A stretch of 64,000 nucleotides of DNA, from positions 1 through 64,000 of the forward strand of contig NZ_JAHKRO010000011.1 in the NCBI RefSeq assembly GCF_019396325.1, read 5' to 3'. The notes under the pieces were generated by a model. That model saw only the letters and a list, made by a program, of their open reading frames with translations. It did not search any database and was not told where the DNA came from. This stretch comes from Nonomuraea ceibae (GTDB taxonomy: Bacteria > Actinomycetota > Actinomycetes > Streptosporangiales > Streptosporangiaceae). The position numbers and the translations under genes are program-made. Of this stretch, positions 18,377-26,951 are shown one piece after another (positions within the stretch are counted from its first letter, which is position 1; each line of letters begins with the position of its first letter).

Positions 18377-19788
18377 CTCCTGATCACCTCGACGACGCCG
18401 GCGACGGTCGGGTTGTCGAAGAAGTCGTCCAGGTCGATCTCCACGCCGAGGCGCTTGCGCATGCGGGCGATGATCTGCGTGATGCTCAGCGAGTGGCCGC
18501 CCAGGTCGAAGATGTCGTCCTCGGGCTGGATCGGCGAGAGCTTGAGCACCTCCTCCCAGATCGCGGTGATCTCCCCGATCAGCGGGTCCCCGCCCAGGTC
18601 GGCACCCCCGTCGTCCACCTGGGCGGGTTCCGCGGCGGGCGCCTGCGCCTCCGCCGTGACGGTCTCCTGGAAGGCGGCCAGCTCGCGCAGCGGGCGCTCG
18701 GGCGTGACCCGGCCCAGCACCGCGATCAGGTCGGCGGCGAACCGGCCGGGGTCGCGCAGCTCGGCCGGGTCGTAGCGCAGGCTCGCCGACAGGCCGCCGG
18801 GCCCGTCCAGGAGCTGGAGCTGGAGCGCGCCGCGCACCGCCCCGTTGAACGCCAGCCAGTCGACGTCCCACCCGGCGGGAGCGGTCCCGCCGCGCCGGTA
18901 GCTGACGGAGATCGGGGCGAGCGCGGCGTGCGGCCTGATGCCGGGCACGGCGCGGGCGATGGGCACCTCGCGGACCTCGTACACCCGCCTGAGCTCGGCC
19001 CGCAGCCCGGCGGCGAACTCGCCGAACGGCGCGTCCGGCGAGGGCGTGGAGTAGACGGGCAGCTCGTTGACGTACGGGCCGACGTGGCCGGTCTCGACGG
19101 CGGTCCGGGTGGACAGGTCCACGGCGGTCACCACGTCGGCGTTGCCGTAGGAGCGCAGGAGCGCGTGCAGCGCGGCGACCACCACCTCGAACCTGGTCAG
19201 GCCGGGCAGCTCGGGCACGTCGAGGTCGAACTCGGCGAGCGCGCCGGTCCCGGCGCGGCGCGAGCGCAGCACGTCACCGGCCACCACGACCTCGCCCGGC
19301 TCGCGCCAGCGCCCGGCCCAGAACGCCCCGGCCTCGGCCAGCCGCGCCTCGACGCGCTCGCGCTGGAGCGCGGCGTGGTCGGCACGTTCCAGCGGCTCGG
19401 CGATCGTGCCGTCGAGCGCGGCGGCCAGGTCGGCCACCAGCACGTCCTTGGACTGGCCGTCGAACACCAGGTGGTGGGCGACGATCGTCAGCGTGTCGCC
19501 GTCGAGCTGGAAGCGGGCCAGCGGGCCGCGCTCCAGGTCCAGGGCCACGGGCTGGTCGGTCAGCGCGGGCTGGACGTCGGCCGGCACCAAGTGCGGCTCG
19601 CCGCCCCGGTCCTCGAACGCGCTGCCCAGCAGCGGGTGGCGCTCGACCACGGCGGTGACGGCCTTGGCGAGCGCGCCACGGTCCGGTGGCACGGCGAACC
19701 GGATCACGATCGGCATGTGGTAAGCGGACCCCGCACCCATCCTTTCCGTGATCCACATGCCGTGCTGGGCGTACGAAACCTCGGTCAT
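18373..19788 (-). CDS. NRPS didomain protein: condensation domain plus carrier domain
   Basis: A 471-residue protein. Residues about 1-385 are a condensation domain opening with SYAQHGMWITERM and carrying the full active-site motif AHHLVFDGQS. After an acidic/proline linker, residues about 400-470 are a peptidyl-carrier domain with the phosphopantetheine Ser in LGGHSLSITQII. There is no adenylation domain in the protein; the ligase gene immediately upstream (ATGA overlap) presumably loads a carrier in trans. AGAGG lies seven bases before the ATG. The acceptor and donor substrates cannot be predicted. Confidence 0.9.
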   Translation of the reverse strand: MTEVSYAQHGMWITERMGAGSAYHMPIVIRFAVPPDRGALAKAVTAVVERHPLLGSAFEDRGGEPHLVPADVQPALTDQPVALDLERGPLARFQLDGDTLTIVAHHLVFDGQSKDVLVADLAAALDGTIAEPLERADHAALQRERVEARLAEAGAFWAGRWREPGEVVVAGDVLRSRRAGTGALAEFDLDVPELPGLTRFEVVVAALHALLRSYGNADVVTAVDLSTRTAVETGHVGPYVNELPVYSTPSPDAPFGEFAAGLRAELRRVYEVREVPIARAVPGIRPHAALAPISVSYRRGGTAPAGWDVDWLAFNGAVRGALQLQLLDGPGGLSASLRYDPAELRDPGRFAADLIAVLGRVTPERPLRELAAFQETVTAEAQAPAAEPAQVDDGGADLGGDPLIGEITAIWEEVLKLSPIQPEDDIFDLGGHSLSITQIIARMRKRLGVEIDLDDFFDNPTVAGVVEVIRR

Positions 19789-21179
19789 CGAACAACCTCT
19801 CGCAGTGCGCGCTTGTCCACCTTGCCTCCGTGATTGCGGGGCAAGACGTCGACGGTCACGAGCCGTACGGGCAGCTCGTGCGGGGCCAGCCGGCCCTTCA
19901 GGAAGATCCGCAGGTCCTCGTGCGCCACGCCGCCGACGACGGCGACGGCGACCGCCTTGCCGAGCGTCGGGTGCGGGACGCCGAACGCCGCCGCCTCGGT
20001 CACGCCCGGATGCTGGTAGACGGCGTCCTCGACGTGGATCGTGGACACCTTGTACGCGCCCGACTTGATCACGTCGCTCTCCCGGTCGACCAGGTAGAGG
20101 TAGCCGTCGCCGTCCAGGTAGCCGAGGTCGCCCATGCGCACCCAGCCGTCCCGGAACACCTCGCCGGTCGCCGTCGCGTCGCCGTAGTAGGCGCGCACGG
20201 CCGCCGGGGAGCGCATCCACACCTCGCCGGTGACGCCGTGCGGCAGCGGCTCGCCCTCGGCGGTGGCGATCCGCACCGCGCCGCCGGCGGCGGCCCGGCC
20301 CACGCTCGTCGGCCGTTCCGGGTCGTAGATCATCACGGTCTGGGCGGGCGCCGCCTCGGTGGAGGTGTAGTAGTTGGTGATCGTGGAGTTCGGGAAGGCG
20401 TCGGACAGTCCGGCGGCCACCCGGCCGGGCAGCGGCGCGGCGGCCGAGCCGAGCAGGAGCACGCTGGACAGGTCGTGCCGCTCGTGGACGCGGGCGGCGA
20501 GCATCTCGATGGCCATCGCGGGCACGAGGAAGACGGTGCCGGCCTGGTAGTGCTCGATCAGCGTGGCGAACCTGGCGGGGGTGAACACCGGCAGCGTCAC
20601 CACCTCGGGGTGGGCGTCCACGGCGTTGACGAGCATCCACTGCCCGGCGTTGGTGCCGATGGGGAAGGCGTGCGCGAGGTGGCGGCTGTGCGCGAAGGGC
20701 CGTCGCCTGCCCCCGCAGCCGTGGGCCAGGTTGGCGTGGGTGGCGCTGACGCCCTTGGGGCGGCCGGTGGTGCCGGAGGTGTAGAGGATCTGGGCCAGGG
20801 CGCCGGGCTCGGGCAGTGTCACCTCGCCGGGCGCGTCGGGCAGCTCGCCGGGTCTCAGCACGGCGGCGGCGCCGCAGTGCGCGAGCATCGCGTCGACGTC
20901 GGGGGCGGCCAGGCGGTCCGACAGCGGCACCGCCGCCGCGCCCGCCTTGGCCACGCCTAAGAAGGCGATGGCATACTCCAGCCAGTTGCTGTTTCCGAAG
21001 ACCAGCCCCACCCGGTCTCCAGGGCGCACGCCGCGAGCGGTGAGCCCGGCGGCCACGCGGTCGGATCTGGTCTCCCACTCATCGAACGTGATCGAGCCCG
21101 AGCCGTGGACGGTCATCGCCACGCGGCCGGGGTCTGCTGCGGCCCGCTGCCTGAGCAGGCCGGGAAGGGTAACGCTCAC
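19785..21179 (-). CDS. Compact stand-alone acyl/aminoacyl-AMP ligase
   Basis: A 464-residue ANL-superfamily enzyme, shorter than the usual 500-550. Core motifs are present: ILYTSGTTGRPKGVS, TNYYTSTEAAP, GDLGYLDGDGYLYLVDR and the C-terminal catalytic Lys in RNHGGKVDKRAL. The segment after the first motif (ANLAHGCGGRRRPFAHSRHL) is unusual and rich in basic residues. It begins with GTG at 21179 after a GGGGG run and heads the five-gene left arm of the divergent cluster. It should activate a carboxylate and load the free carrier (21365) or the C-PCP carrier. Substrate unknown. Confidence 0.88.
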   Translation of the reverse strand: MSVTLPGLLRQRAAADPGRVAMTVHGSGSITFDEWETRSDRVAAGLTARGVRPGDRVGLVFGNSNWLEYAIAFLGVAKAGAAAVPLSDRLAAPDVDAMLAHCGAAAVLRPGELPDAPGEVTLPEPGALAQILYTSGTTGRPKGVSATHANLAHGCGGRRRPFAHSRHLAHAFPIGTNAGQWMLVNAVDAHPEVVTLPVFTPARFATLIEHYQAGTVFLVPAMAIEMLAARVHERHDLSSVLLLGSAAAPLPGRVAAGLSDAFPNSTITNYYTSTEAAPAQTVMIYDPERPTSVGRAAAGGAVRIATAEGEPLPHGVTGEVWMRSPAAVRAYYGDATATGEVFRDGWVRMGDLGYLDGDGYLYLVDRESDVIKSGAYKVSTIHVEDAVYQHPGVTEAAAFGVPHPTLGKAVAVAVVGGVAHEDLRIFLKGRLAPHELPVRLVTVDVLPRNHGGKVDKRALREVVR

Positions 21180-21213
21180 GATCGGCCCCCGGAACAGCCA
21201 TCGGCGTTTCTAA

Positions 21214-21228
21214 TAGGAAACTTTACTT
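21214..21228. promoter_or_regulatory. ROK-type box 1 in the divergent cluster promoter
   Basis: TAGGAAACTTTACTT, an imperfect 15-base palindrome in the 185-base region between the divergent ligase and carrier-protein genes. On the other strand it reads AGTAAAGTTTCCTATTA, 15 of 17 bases identical to box 3 (40168-40182) and 13 of 17 to box 2 beside the first ROK gene. The minus-strand TATTAG overlapping it could be the -10 of the ligase operon. Its A/T richness stands out against the surroundings. Confidence 0.6.
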
Positions 21229-21364
21229 TTTATGGGTGGGCGTTCAGTGTGGCATGCACCGGCGACGCACACAAGGCCGTATTCCACGGCCTTGCGAGAC
21301 TCGGAAGATCCGTGGAACACTCGAACAGTTAGGATTCTTTCCAGTTTCGGCGGGGGAGCGTGTG

Positions 21365-21601
21365 ATGATCAGAGAGCGGCTCGCCGCGCTCGTCGCGGAG
21401 TCGTCCGACGGCGCGATCAGCGAGCACGAGGCCCTGACGGCGACGGTGCCGCTCACCGCGCTCGGACTGACCTCGATCGGCCAGCTCCGGCTCGTCGACG
21501 CCATCGAGACCGAGTTCGGGGTCACCGTCGACCTGACCGGCGACGGCCTCGACCTGCTCGACGACCTCGACCGGCTGGCCGGGCACCTGGCCGGACGATG
21601 A
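21365..21601 (+). CDS. Free-standing acyl/peptidyl carrier protein
   Basis: A 78-residue acidic carrier protein. The attachment Ser is in ALGLTSIGQLRLVDAIE, with TS replacing the usual DS, followed by TEFGVTVDL typical of helices II-III. A GGGGGAG run six bases before the ATG at 21365 marks the start; the in-frame GTG just before it is less well placed. The stop overlaps the next start as ATGA. It heads the right arm of the divergent cluster, so the ligase or the E1/E2 complex on the left arm could load it. Confidence 0.85.
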   Translation: MIRERLAALVAESSDGAISEHEALTATVPLTALGLTSIGQLRLVDAIETEFGVTVDLTGDGLDLLDDLDRLAGHLAGR

Positions 21602-22860
21602 CGATCCGGTTCTCCGCGCCCGACTCCGGCACCGCCCCACTGACCTGGGGCCAGCGGGCGATCTGGGAGGCCGTCGAACGCACCGCGCCCGACGACCACT
21701 ACTTCAACTTCGGCCGGGTGCTGAAAGTCCCCGGCACGCGGACCGTCGCCGAGGTCACCGTCGCGCTCACCGCCCTCGTCGAACGGCACGGCTCCCTGCG
21801 CACCCTGCTCGCCGACCCCGTCGGCCAGCGGCTGGAGGCCACCGGGCGGATGCCCGTCGAGGTCACCACCGGCGACCCCGACAAGGTGATGGCCGAACTG
21901 GCCGCCACCCGGTTCGACTACCACGCCGAATGGCCGCTGCGCGTGGCGCTCGTCCTGGACGGCGACACCGTCACCCACGTCGTGCTCGTCTTCTGCCACC
22001 TGGCCACCGACGGGCTCGGCAGCGACGTGGCCCTGCGCGACCTGCGGACCCTGCTGCTGCGCGGCCGCGTCTCCGGCCCGCCCGCGCCCCGCCCGCTCGA
22101 CCTCGCCCACTGGCAGGCCGGCCCCCAAGGACGGCAGGTCGCCGACGCCGCCGCCGCCCACTGGGCCGACGAGCACGCCCGCATGCCCGACACCATGTTC
22201 GCCGGGCCGAGCGGCGACCCCGCCGACCCGCCCATCCGGCGCGCGCTCCTCCGCTCCCCCGCCCTGCAACTGGCCACCCGCGCCGTCGCGCTCGCCAACC
22301 GCACCAGCACCTCCACCGTGCTGCTCGCCGCCACCGCCACGCTCGCCGGACGCTTCTCCGGCTCCGGCCGGTGCGCCATGCTGCCCATCGTCGGCAACCG
22401 GTTCCGCCGTGACACCCTCGGCATCGTCAGCACCCTCTCCCAGGAGGGCCTGTTCACGCTCGACGTCGACGGCGACTTCCCCGACGTGCTCCGCGCCGCC
22501 GCCCCCGCCGCCATGCGCGCCTACCGCAGCGCCTACCACGACCCCGCCGACCGCGCCAGGATCGTCCGCGACGAGAGCGACCGCCGCGGCACCGCCGTCC
22601 ACCCCAACTGCTGCTTCAACGACATGCGCTTCGCCGACCCGGGCCCCGCCGCCTGCACCCCCGCCGACCTCGACGCCGCGCTGCCCGCCACCGCGCTCGA
22701 ATGGCAGATGAGCCAGGACAAGCTCAACTGCCGCTTCTGCGTGCACGTCACCACCGAAGGCGTCTCCCTCACCGCCGACACCCGCCACCTGTCGAGCGAC
22801 GCCATCGAACGCTACCTGCACGCCCTGGAGGACCTGCTCGTCGAGGCCGCCCGCCGATGA
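21598..22860 (+). CDS. Free-standing condensation-domain protein with CHxxxDG motif
   Basis: A 420-residue condensation-family protein. It opens with APLTWGQRAIWEAVER, typical of C domains, and has its active-site motif as FCHLATDGLGSD: the second His and the Asp-Gly are kept but the first His is Cys. No carrier or adenylation domain is attached. It is translationally coupled to the carrier protein before it and the amidase-like gene after it. It might join the carrier-bound acyl group to a soluble amine or act as a release enzyme, since the cluster has no thioesterase. Strong C bias at third codon positions. Confidence 0.83.
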   Translation: MTIRFSAPDSGTAPLTWGQRAIWEAVERTAPDDHYFNFGRVLKVPGTRTVAEVTVALTALVERHGSLRTLLADPVGQRLEATGRMPVEVTTGDPDKVMAELAATRFDYHAEWPLRVALVLDGDTVTHVVLVFCHLATDGLGSDVALRDLRTLLLRGRVSGPPAPRPLDLAHWQAGPQGRQVADAAAAHWADEHARMPDTMFAGPSGDPADPPIRRALLRSPALQLATRAVALANRTSTSTVLLAATATLAGRFSGSGRCAMLPIVGNRFRRDTLGIVSTLSQEGLFTLDVDGDFPDVLRAAAPAAMRAYRSAYHDPADRARIVRDESDRRGTAVHPNCCFNDMRFADPGPAACTPADLDAALPATALEWQMSQDKLNCRFCVHVTTEGVSLTADTRHLSSDAIERYLHALEDLLVEAARR

Positions 22861-24989
22861 CCCCGCCCACCGGCATCCGCGCCTACGCCACCGCCACCTC
22901 CTGCCCCCAGGGCGCACGGCTGCCGTTCGTCCTGTCCGGACCGGCGCCCGTCGAGGTCACCGACATGGCCGACGGCCGCGTCGTCCACACCGGCGACGCC
23001 GCCCCCGGCTGGGAACTGCCGATCGGCGCCGACTGGCCCAGCTCCCTCTACCGCGCCCGGTTCGGCCCCGAACAGCCGTGGCCGCCCGGCCTGCCCGGCG
23101 ACACGCCGTGCCCCGACAACGAGGTCTTCTTCGTCGTACGGGAAGCCGTGCCGGCCGCGCCGATCCTCCTCAGCGTCCCCTTCACCACCTGGCAGGCGTA
23201 CAACCGGGCAGGCGTGCCCGGCGAGAGCGTCTACTGGACCGAGGCGCCCGACCGCGCCGCCCGCGTCACCTTCGACCGGCCCGGCTGCGGCCCGCCCCCC
23301 GAACGCTGGGAACAGGGCCTCATCGAATGGCTGCGCCCCGCCGGGTACGACGTCGCCTACTGCTCCAACCTCGACCTCCACGACGGGCTCGACCTGCTGA
23401 CCCGGCACCGGATGCTCATCGTCAACGGCCACGACGAATACTGGTCCGCCGGGATGCGCGACACCGTCGAGGAGTACGTCCGCCGCGGCGGCAACGTCGC
23501 GTTCTTCTCCGGCAACACCTGCTGGTGGCAGATCCGGCTGGAGGACGGCGGACGGACCATGGTCTGCCACCGCGACCCCGTCTCCGACCCCGTCGAGGAC
23601 CCCCGCCTGGCCACCGTCGAATGGTCGGCCGCCGGCCGCCCCGAGAACTCCCTCACCGGCGTCAGCTTCCGCGCAGGCGCCGGCACCTGGGGCCCGCACA
23701 TGCCGCGCATGCTCGAAGAGTCCTACACCGCGCGCTTCGCCTCCCACTGGGTCTTCGACGGCACCGGGCTCACCGACGGCGACAAGTTCGGCCAGGGCTG
23801 CCTCGGCTACGAGACCGACGCCGCCGAGTTCGAGGAGATCGGCGGCGTCCCGCGCGCCACCTGCCGCGACGGCACCCCGCCCACCTTCGTCGTCCTCGCC
23901 ACCGCCGACCTGCGCCACTGGGCCGGCTACGGGCAGGGCGGGATGGCGACCATGGGCGTCTACACCAGCGGCCTCGGCACCGTCTTCACCGCCGCCACCG
24001 TCAACTGGGGCAACACCCTGCACGACCCCGTCGTCGACCGCATCACCCGCAACGTCATCGACCGGCTCTCCACCGGCGCCGGCGACCCGTGGGAGGTCAT
24101 CGGGCCCGAGGCCGACATCCGCGCCCTCGCCGCGCTCGGCCGCACCCTCTACGCCGTCGACGCCTCCGGCGACCTGCTGCGCCGCGAACTCTGCGGCCAG
24201 AACCTGCCTTGGGAGCCCGTCGGGCCCACCCCCGGGGTCCGCGCCCTCGCCGCACCCCGCGAGGCCGCCGCCGGCGTGCCCGTCGCCCTCTACGGCGTCA
24301 CCGGCACCGGGCGCCTGCTCCACTTCGACGGCGCCCACTGGCACGACCTCGTCGCCGCCCCGGCCGACGCCACGGGCCTCGCCATCGCCGACTGCACCTT
24401 CTACGTCACCACCGCCTCGGACCTCCTCTGGCGCCTCACCTTCGGCACCACCACCTGGCACCCCACCCCCACCCCCCAGGAGACCACCACCTACGGCGGG
24501 GCATTGGGGGACAGCGCCAGGCAGGCTCCCGGGGCCACCCTCCCCACCCAGGGGATCGCCACGTACGGGGAGCGGGCTAAGGACGGGGCGCCCTCCCTCG
24601 CAGAGACCGCCCCCACCCGGCCCACCTCCCCCCAGGAGACCGCCACCATCCGGACCGCCTCTCCCGAAGAAACCGCCACCACCAACGGCGGGCCACTGGG
24701 GGACGGTGCCGGGCCGGCTCCGGGGGACGCCGAAGGGGCCGCCGCCCCGCGCGGGGAGGGGGCTGCGGGTGGGGTTCGGGGGTTGGGGGCGATGAACGGG
24801 CGGCTGTTCGTCCTGGACGGCCGGAGGCGGTTGTGGAGCGGGGTGCCGGGTCAGGGGTGGGAGCCGCTGGAGGTGACGGTGCCCGGGACGGCGTTCGCCG
24901 CGCATGCGGGGATGCTGGTGGCGGGCGGCAGGGATCTGCCGTTGCGCCTGTTCAGATGGGACCGTACGACGCCCGGCCGGCTCCGGTGA
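22857..24989 (+). CDS. N,N-dimethylformamidase large-subunit-like protein with C-terminal repeat domain
   Basis: A 710-residue protein without a signal peptide. Residues about 1-75 look like the beta-sandwich that opens this family (PVEVTDMADGRVV, SSLYRARFG). Residues about 80-400 match the N,N-dimethylformamidase beta-subunit C-terminal region: FTTWQAYNRAGVPGESVYW, VNGHDEYWSAGMRD, AFFSGNTCWWQIRLE, GTVFTAATVNWGN. Residues 405-540 resemble short propeller/lectin repeats (LYAVDASGDLL, LYGVTGTGRLLHFDG). A low-complexity linker (about 540-640) with two GG-LGD-APG repeats leads to another repeat unit. The role in the cluster is unknown; amide hydrolysis is known for the namesake only. The gene ends 38 bases inside the convergent dipeptidase. 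Confidence 0.72.
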   Translation: MTPPTGIRAYATATSCPQGARLPFVLSGPAPVEVTDMADGRVVHTGDAAPGWELPIGADWPSSLYRARFGPEQPWPPGLPGDTPCPDNEVFFVVREAVPAAPILLSVPFTTWQAYNRAGVPGESVYWTEAPDRAARVTFDRPGCGPPPERWEQGLIEWLRPAGYDVAYCSNLDLHDGLDLLTRHRMLIVNGHDEYWSAGMRDTVEEYVRRGGNVAFFSGNTCWWQIRLEDGGRTMVCHRDPVSDPVEDPRLATVEWSAAGRPENSLTGVSFRAGAGTWGPHMPRMLEESYTARFASHWVFDGTGLTDGDKFGQGCLGYETDAAEFEEIGGVPRATCRDGTPPTFVVLATADLRHWAGYGQGGMATMGVYTSGLGTVFTAATVNWGNTLHDPVVDRITRNVIDRLSTGAGDPWEVIGPEADIRALAALGRTLYAVDASGDLLRRELCGQNLPWEPVGPTPGVRALAAPREAAAGVPVALYGVTGTGRLLHFDGAHWHDLVAAPADATGLAIADCTFYVTTASDLLWRLTFGTTTWHPTPTPQETTTYGGALGDSARQAPGATLPTQGIATYGERAKDGAPSLAETAPTRPTSPQETATIRTASPEETATTNGGPLGDGAGPAPGDAEGAAAPRGEGAAGGVRGLGAMNGRLFVLDGRRRLWSGVPGQGWEPLEVTVPGTAFAAHAGMLVAGGRDLPLRLFRWDRTTPGRLR

Positions 24990-25602
24990 CGAACGCCCAG
25001 TAGCGGTCGCCGTACGACCAGTGCCACCACTCGGTGGGGTAGTTGACGAGCCCGGCGGGCTCCAGCGCGGCGGCGAGGATCTTGCGGTGCCGCCGGGCGT
25101 CCTCGGAGATGTCGGGCGAGGCGGTGTAGCAGGCGCCGCCGCTGGTCTCGGGGGTGTCGTTGACGGCGGTGCCCATGTCGTACTCGGCCCCGTCGGGGTC
25201 GCAGAGGGTGAGGTCGACGGCGGCGCCGGCGGTGTGGGGGGCGACGTCGACGGGTGAGACGTAGCGGCTGGCGGCGGCGTGGAGCTCGCCGGGGGTGAGG
25301 CCGGGGAAGCGGGCGGCGAGTTCGGCGCGGTAGTCGTCGAAGATCTTCCGCTGGACGGCGATGGGCCGGTAGCCCTCGACGATCAGCAGGTGGAAGCCGT
25401 CGGGCAGGCGCCGTTCGGCGGTCTCGAGCCGGTCGAGGAGGCCGGCGCGCAGGCGGGCGTAGGCGCCGTCGGGGTCGGCCATCCGGTCGTCGAGCCGCAG
25501 CCGTCCGCGTACCTCGGCGAGGGGTTCGCCGGTGTCGGTGACGGGGATGGCGGCCACCCGCGGATCGGAGATGAGCACGATGTCACCGGGAGGAAGCCAC
25601 AT
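24952..25602 (-). CDS. VanX-family D-Ala-D-Ala dipeptidase
   Basis: About 216 residues of the M15D peptidase family. The zinc and catalytic signatures are complete: EGYRPIAVQRKIF, APHTAGAAVDLTLCD (zinc His/Asp) and YPTEWWHWSYGDRYWAF (catalytic Glu, zinc His). There is no signal peptide, so it should hydrolyse D-Ala-D-Ala in the cytoplasm. ATG 25602 is preferred over TTG 25608; neither has a good ribosome-binding site. It starts 12 bases after the ROK gene stop, in the same transcription unit. No vanH or vanA genes are nearby, so cell-wall dipeptide recycling is more likely than glycopeptide resistance. Confidence 0.88.
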   Translation of the reverse strand: MWLPPGDIVLISDPRVAAIPVTDTGEPLAEVRGRLRLDDRMADPDGAYARLRAGLLDRLETAERRLPDGFHLLIVEGYRPIAVQRKIFDDYRAELAARFPGLTPGELHAAASRYVSPVDVAPHTAGAAVDLTLCDPDGAEYDMGTAVNDTPETSGGACYTASPDISEDARRHRKILAAALEPAGLVNYPTEWWHWSYGDRYWAFVTGAGRASYGPI

Positions 25603-25614
25603 GGGCAAGAATTC

Positions 25615-26790
25615 TCACACAGTGTCGGAGAAGACCTGCTCGCGGGCCTGCTCAAGGGCGGCGACGAGGGCGCCGCGCAGCACGGGGTTGCCGGTGATGC
25701 CGGTGGTGACGACCTGGGGGCGGCTGGGGCAGACCTTGGCGACGGCGTCCTCGACCATGGCGGCGAGTTCAGTGCCGCCGGCGCGGCCGACGTCGCCGGC
25801 GAGGACGATGAGGCCGGGGTCGAGGACGACGGTGACGGCGGCGACGCCGACGGCGAGGCGGGCGGCGACGGCGGCGAGGAAGCCGGTGCGGGCGCCGGCG
25901 ACGGCGGCTCTGACGATCTCGGGTCCGGTGGCGCCGGGCCGGGCGGTGAGCCCGTGTTCCTGGGCGAGTCCGGTGAGGGCGTCGAGGCCGACGAGCCGCT
26001 GGTAGGAGCCTGATTGGGGGCGGGTGACGTCGGCGGGCAGTGGTTCGCCGGGGACGGGCAGCCAGCCGATCTCGCCGGCGCCGCCGGTGATGCCGCGGTG
26101 CAGCCGGCCGCCGAGCATGACGCCGAGGCCCTGGCCGATGCCGGTCCAGACGACGACGAAGTCGTCCTGCCCTGCGGCGGCGCCGTAGCGGTGTTCGGCG
26201 AGTGCGACGAGGTTGACGTCGTTCTCTATCGTGACGGAGGCGCCGAGGGTGCGGCGGAGGCTGGCGAGGACGCCGACGTGCCAGGAGGGGAGGTCGTGGG
26301 AGAAGCGCACGTCGCCGTTGGCGGGGTCGACGACGCCGCGGGTGCCGATGACGAAGGCTTTGAGCTGGGGCAGGGTGATCCGGGCGGAGGCGCAGGCGCG
26401 CTGGACGGCGGCGTGGACGGTGGCGACGGGGTCGCGCCCGTCGGCGGGGTCGACGACGACCTCGACGACGACCTTGCCGGTGATGTCCGCCACACCGACG
26501 GTGATGGCGTCGGGCAGGACTTCGAGCCCGGCGACGTGCGCGCTGGTGGGCACGACGCCGTAGAGGGCGGCGTTGGGGCCGCGTCCGCTGGCCCTGCGTC
26601 CGGTGACTTCGACGAGGCCGCGGTCCTCCAGTCTGGCGAGGAGCTGGCCTGCGGTGACCTTGGAGAGTCCGGTGCGTTCACCCAGCTCGGAGCGGGTGAG
26701 GGGGCCTTCGGAGAGCAGCAGCTCCAGGGCGGTCCGATCGTTCAGCCGGCGTAGCAGCCGCGGGACCCCCGGGTTCCGTGTCACGGGCAT
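25615..26790 (-). CDS. ROK-family transcriptional repressor 1
   Basis: A 391-residue ROK repressor. The winged helix is at residues about 8-65 (RLLRRLNDRTALELLLSEG, ELGERTGLSKVTAGQLLARL). The sugar-kinase-like domain follows with VIENDVNLVALAEHR-type segments, GIGQGLGVMLGGRLHRG and AGEIGWLPVPG. ROK repressors bind sugars or sugar phosphates and release DNA. It is divergent from the sugar importer with box 2 (26831-26843) between them, so it probably controls that operon and itself. It is clearly paralogous to the gene at 41982-43178. The VanX-like gene follows in the same unit. Confidence 0.9.
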   Translation of the reverse strand: MPVTRNPGVPRLLRRLNDRTALELLLSEGPLTRSELGERTGLSKVTAGQLLARLEDRGLVEVTGRRASGRGPNAALYGVVPTSAHVAGLEVLPDAITVGVADITGKVVVEVVVDPADGRDPVATVHAAVQRACASARITLPQLKAFVIGTRGVVDPANGDVRFSHDLPSWHVGVLASLRRTLGASVTIENDVNLVALAEHRYGAAAGQDDFVVVWTGIGQGLGVMLGGRLHRGITGGAGEIGWLPVPGEPLPADVTRPQSGSYQRLVGLDALTGLAQEHGLTARPGATGPEIVRAAVAGARTGFLAAVAARLAVGVAAVTVVLDPGLIVLAGDVGRAGGTELAAMVEDAVAKVCPSRPQVVTTGITGNPVLRGALVAALEQAREQVFSDTV

Positions 26791-26830
26791 TCTCCCCTCT
26801 CGTCACGATCCGCTAACGCCAGTTTCTTTT

Positions 26831-26843
26831 AAGAAAGTTTCTT
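26831..26843. promoter_or_regulatory. ROK-type box 2 between ROK1 and the sugar importer
   Basis: AAGAAAGTTTCTT, a perfect 13-base palindrome (six-base arms around a central G), lies 41 bases upstream of the ROK1 start and 108 bases upstream of the binding-protein GTG. The extended sequence matches boxes 1 and 3 at 13 of 17 positions. Position between a repressor and the operon it faces is the usual arrangement for an autoregulated ROK operator. Confidence 0.65.
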
Positions 26844-26951
26844 GTTAGTTTATCACCATTCAAGACTGACGATCAGCCAGGTGCGGACCACAGGCCCAGC
26901 ACCCGATGACGCAGAGACCCGATGCGATTTAGCCGGGAAGGGAGCATCCCA

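Noticed and set aside
24952..25602. Glycopeptide-resistance gene vanX
   Set aside because: No vanH, vanA or vanRS genes nearby and the gene is in a sugar/hydrolase unit; recycling fits better.
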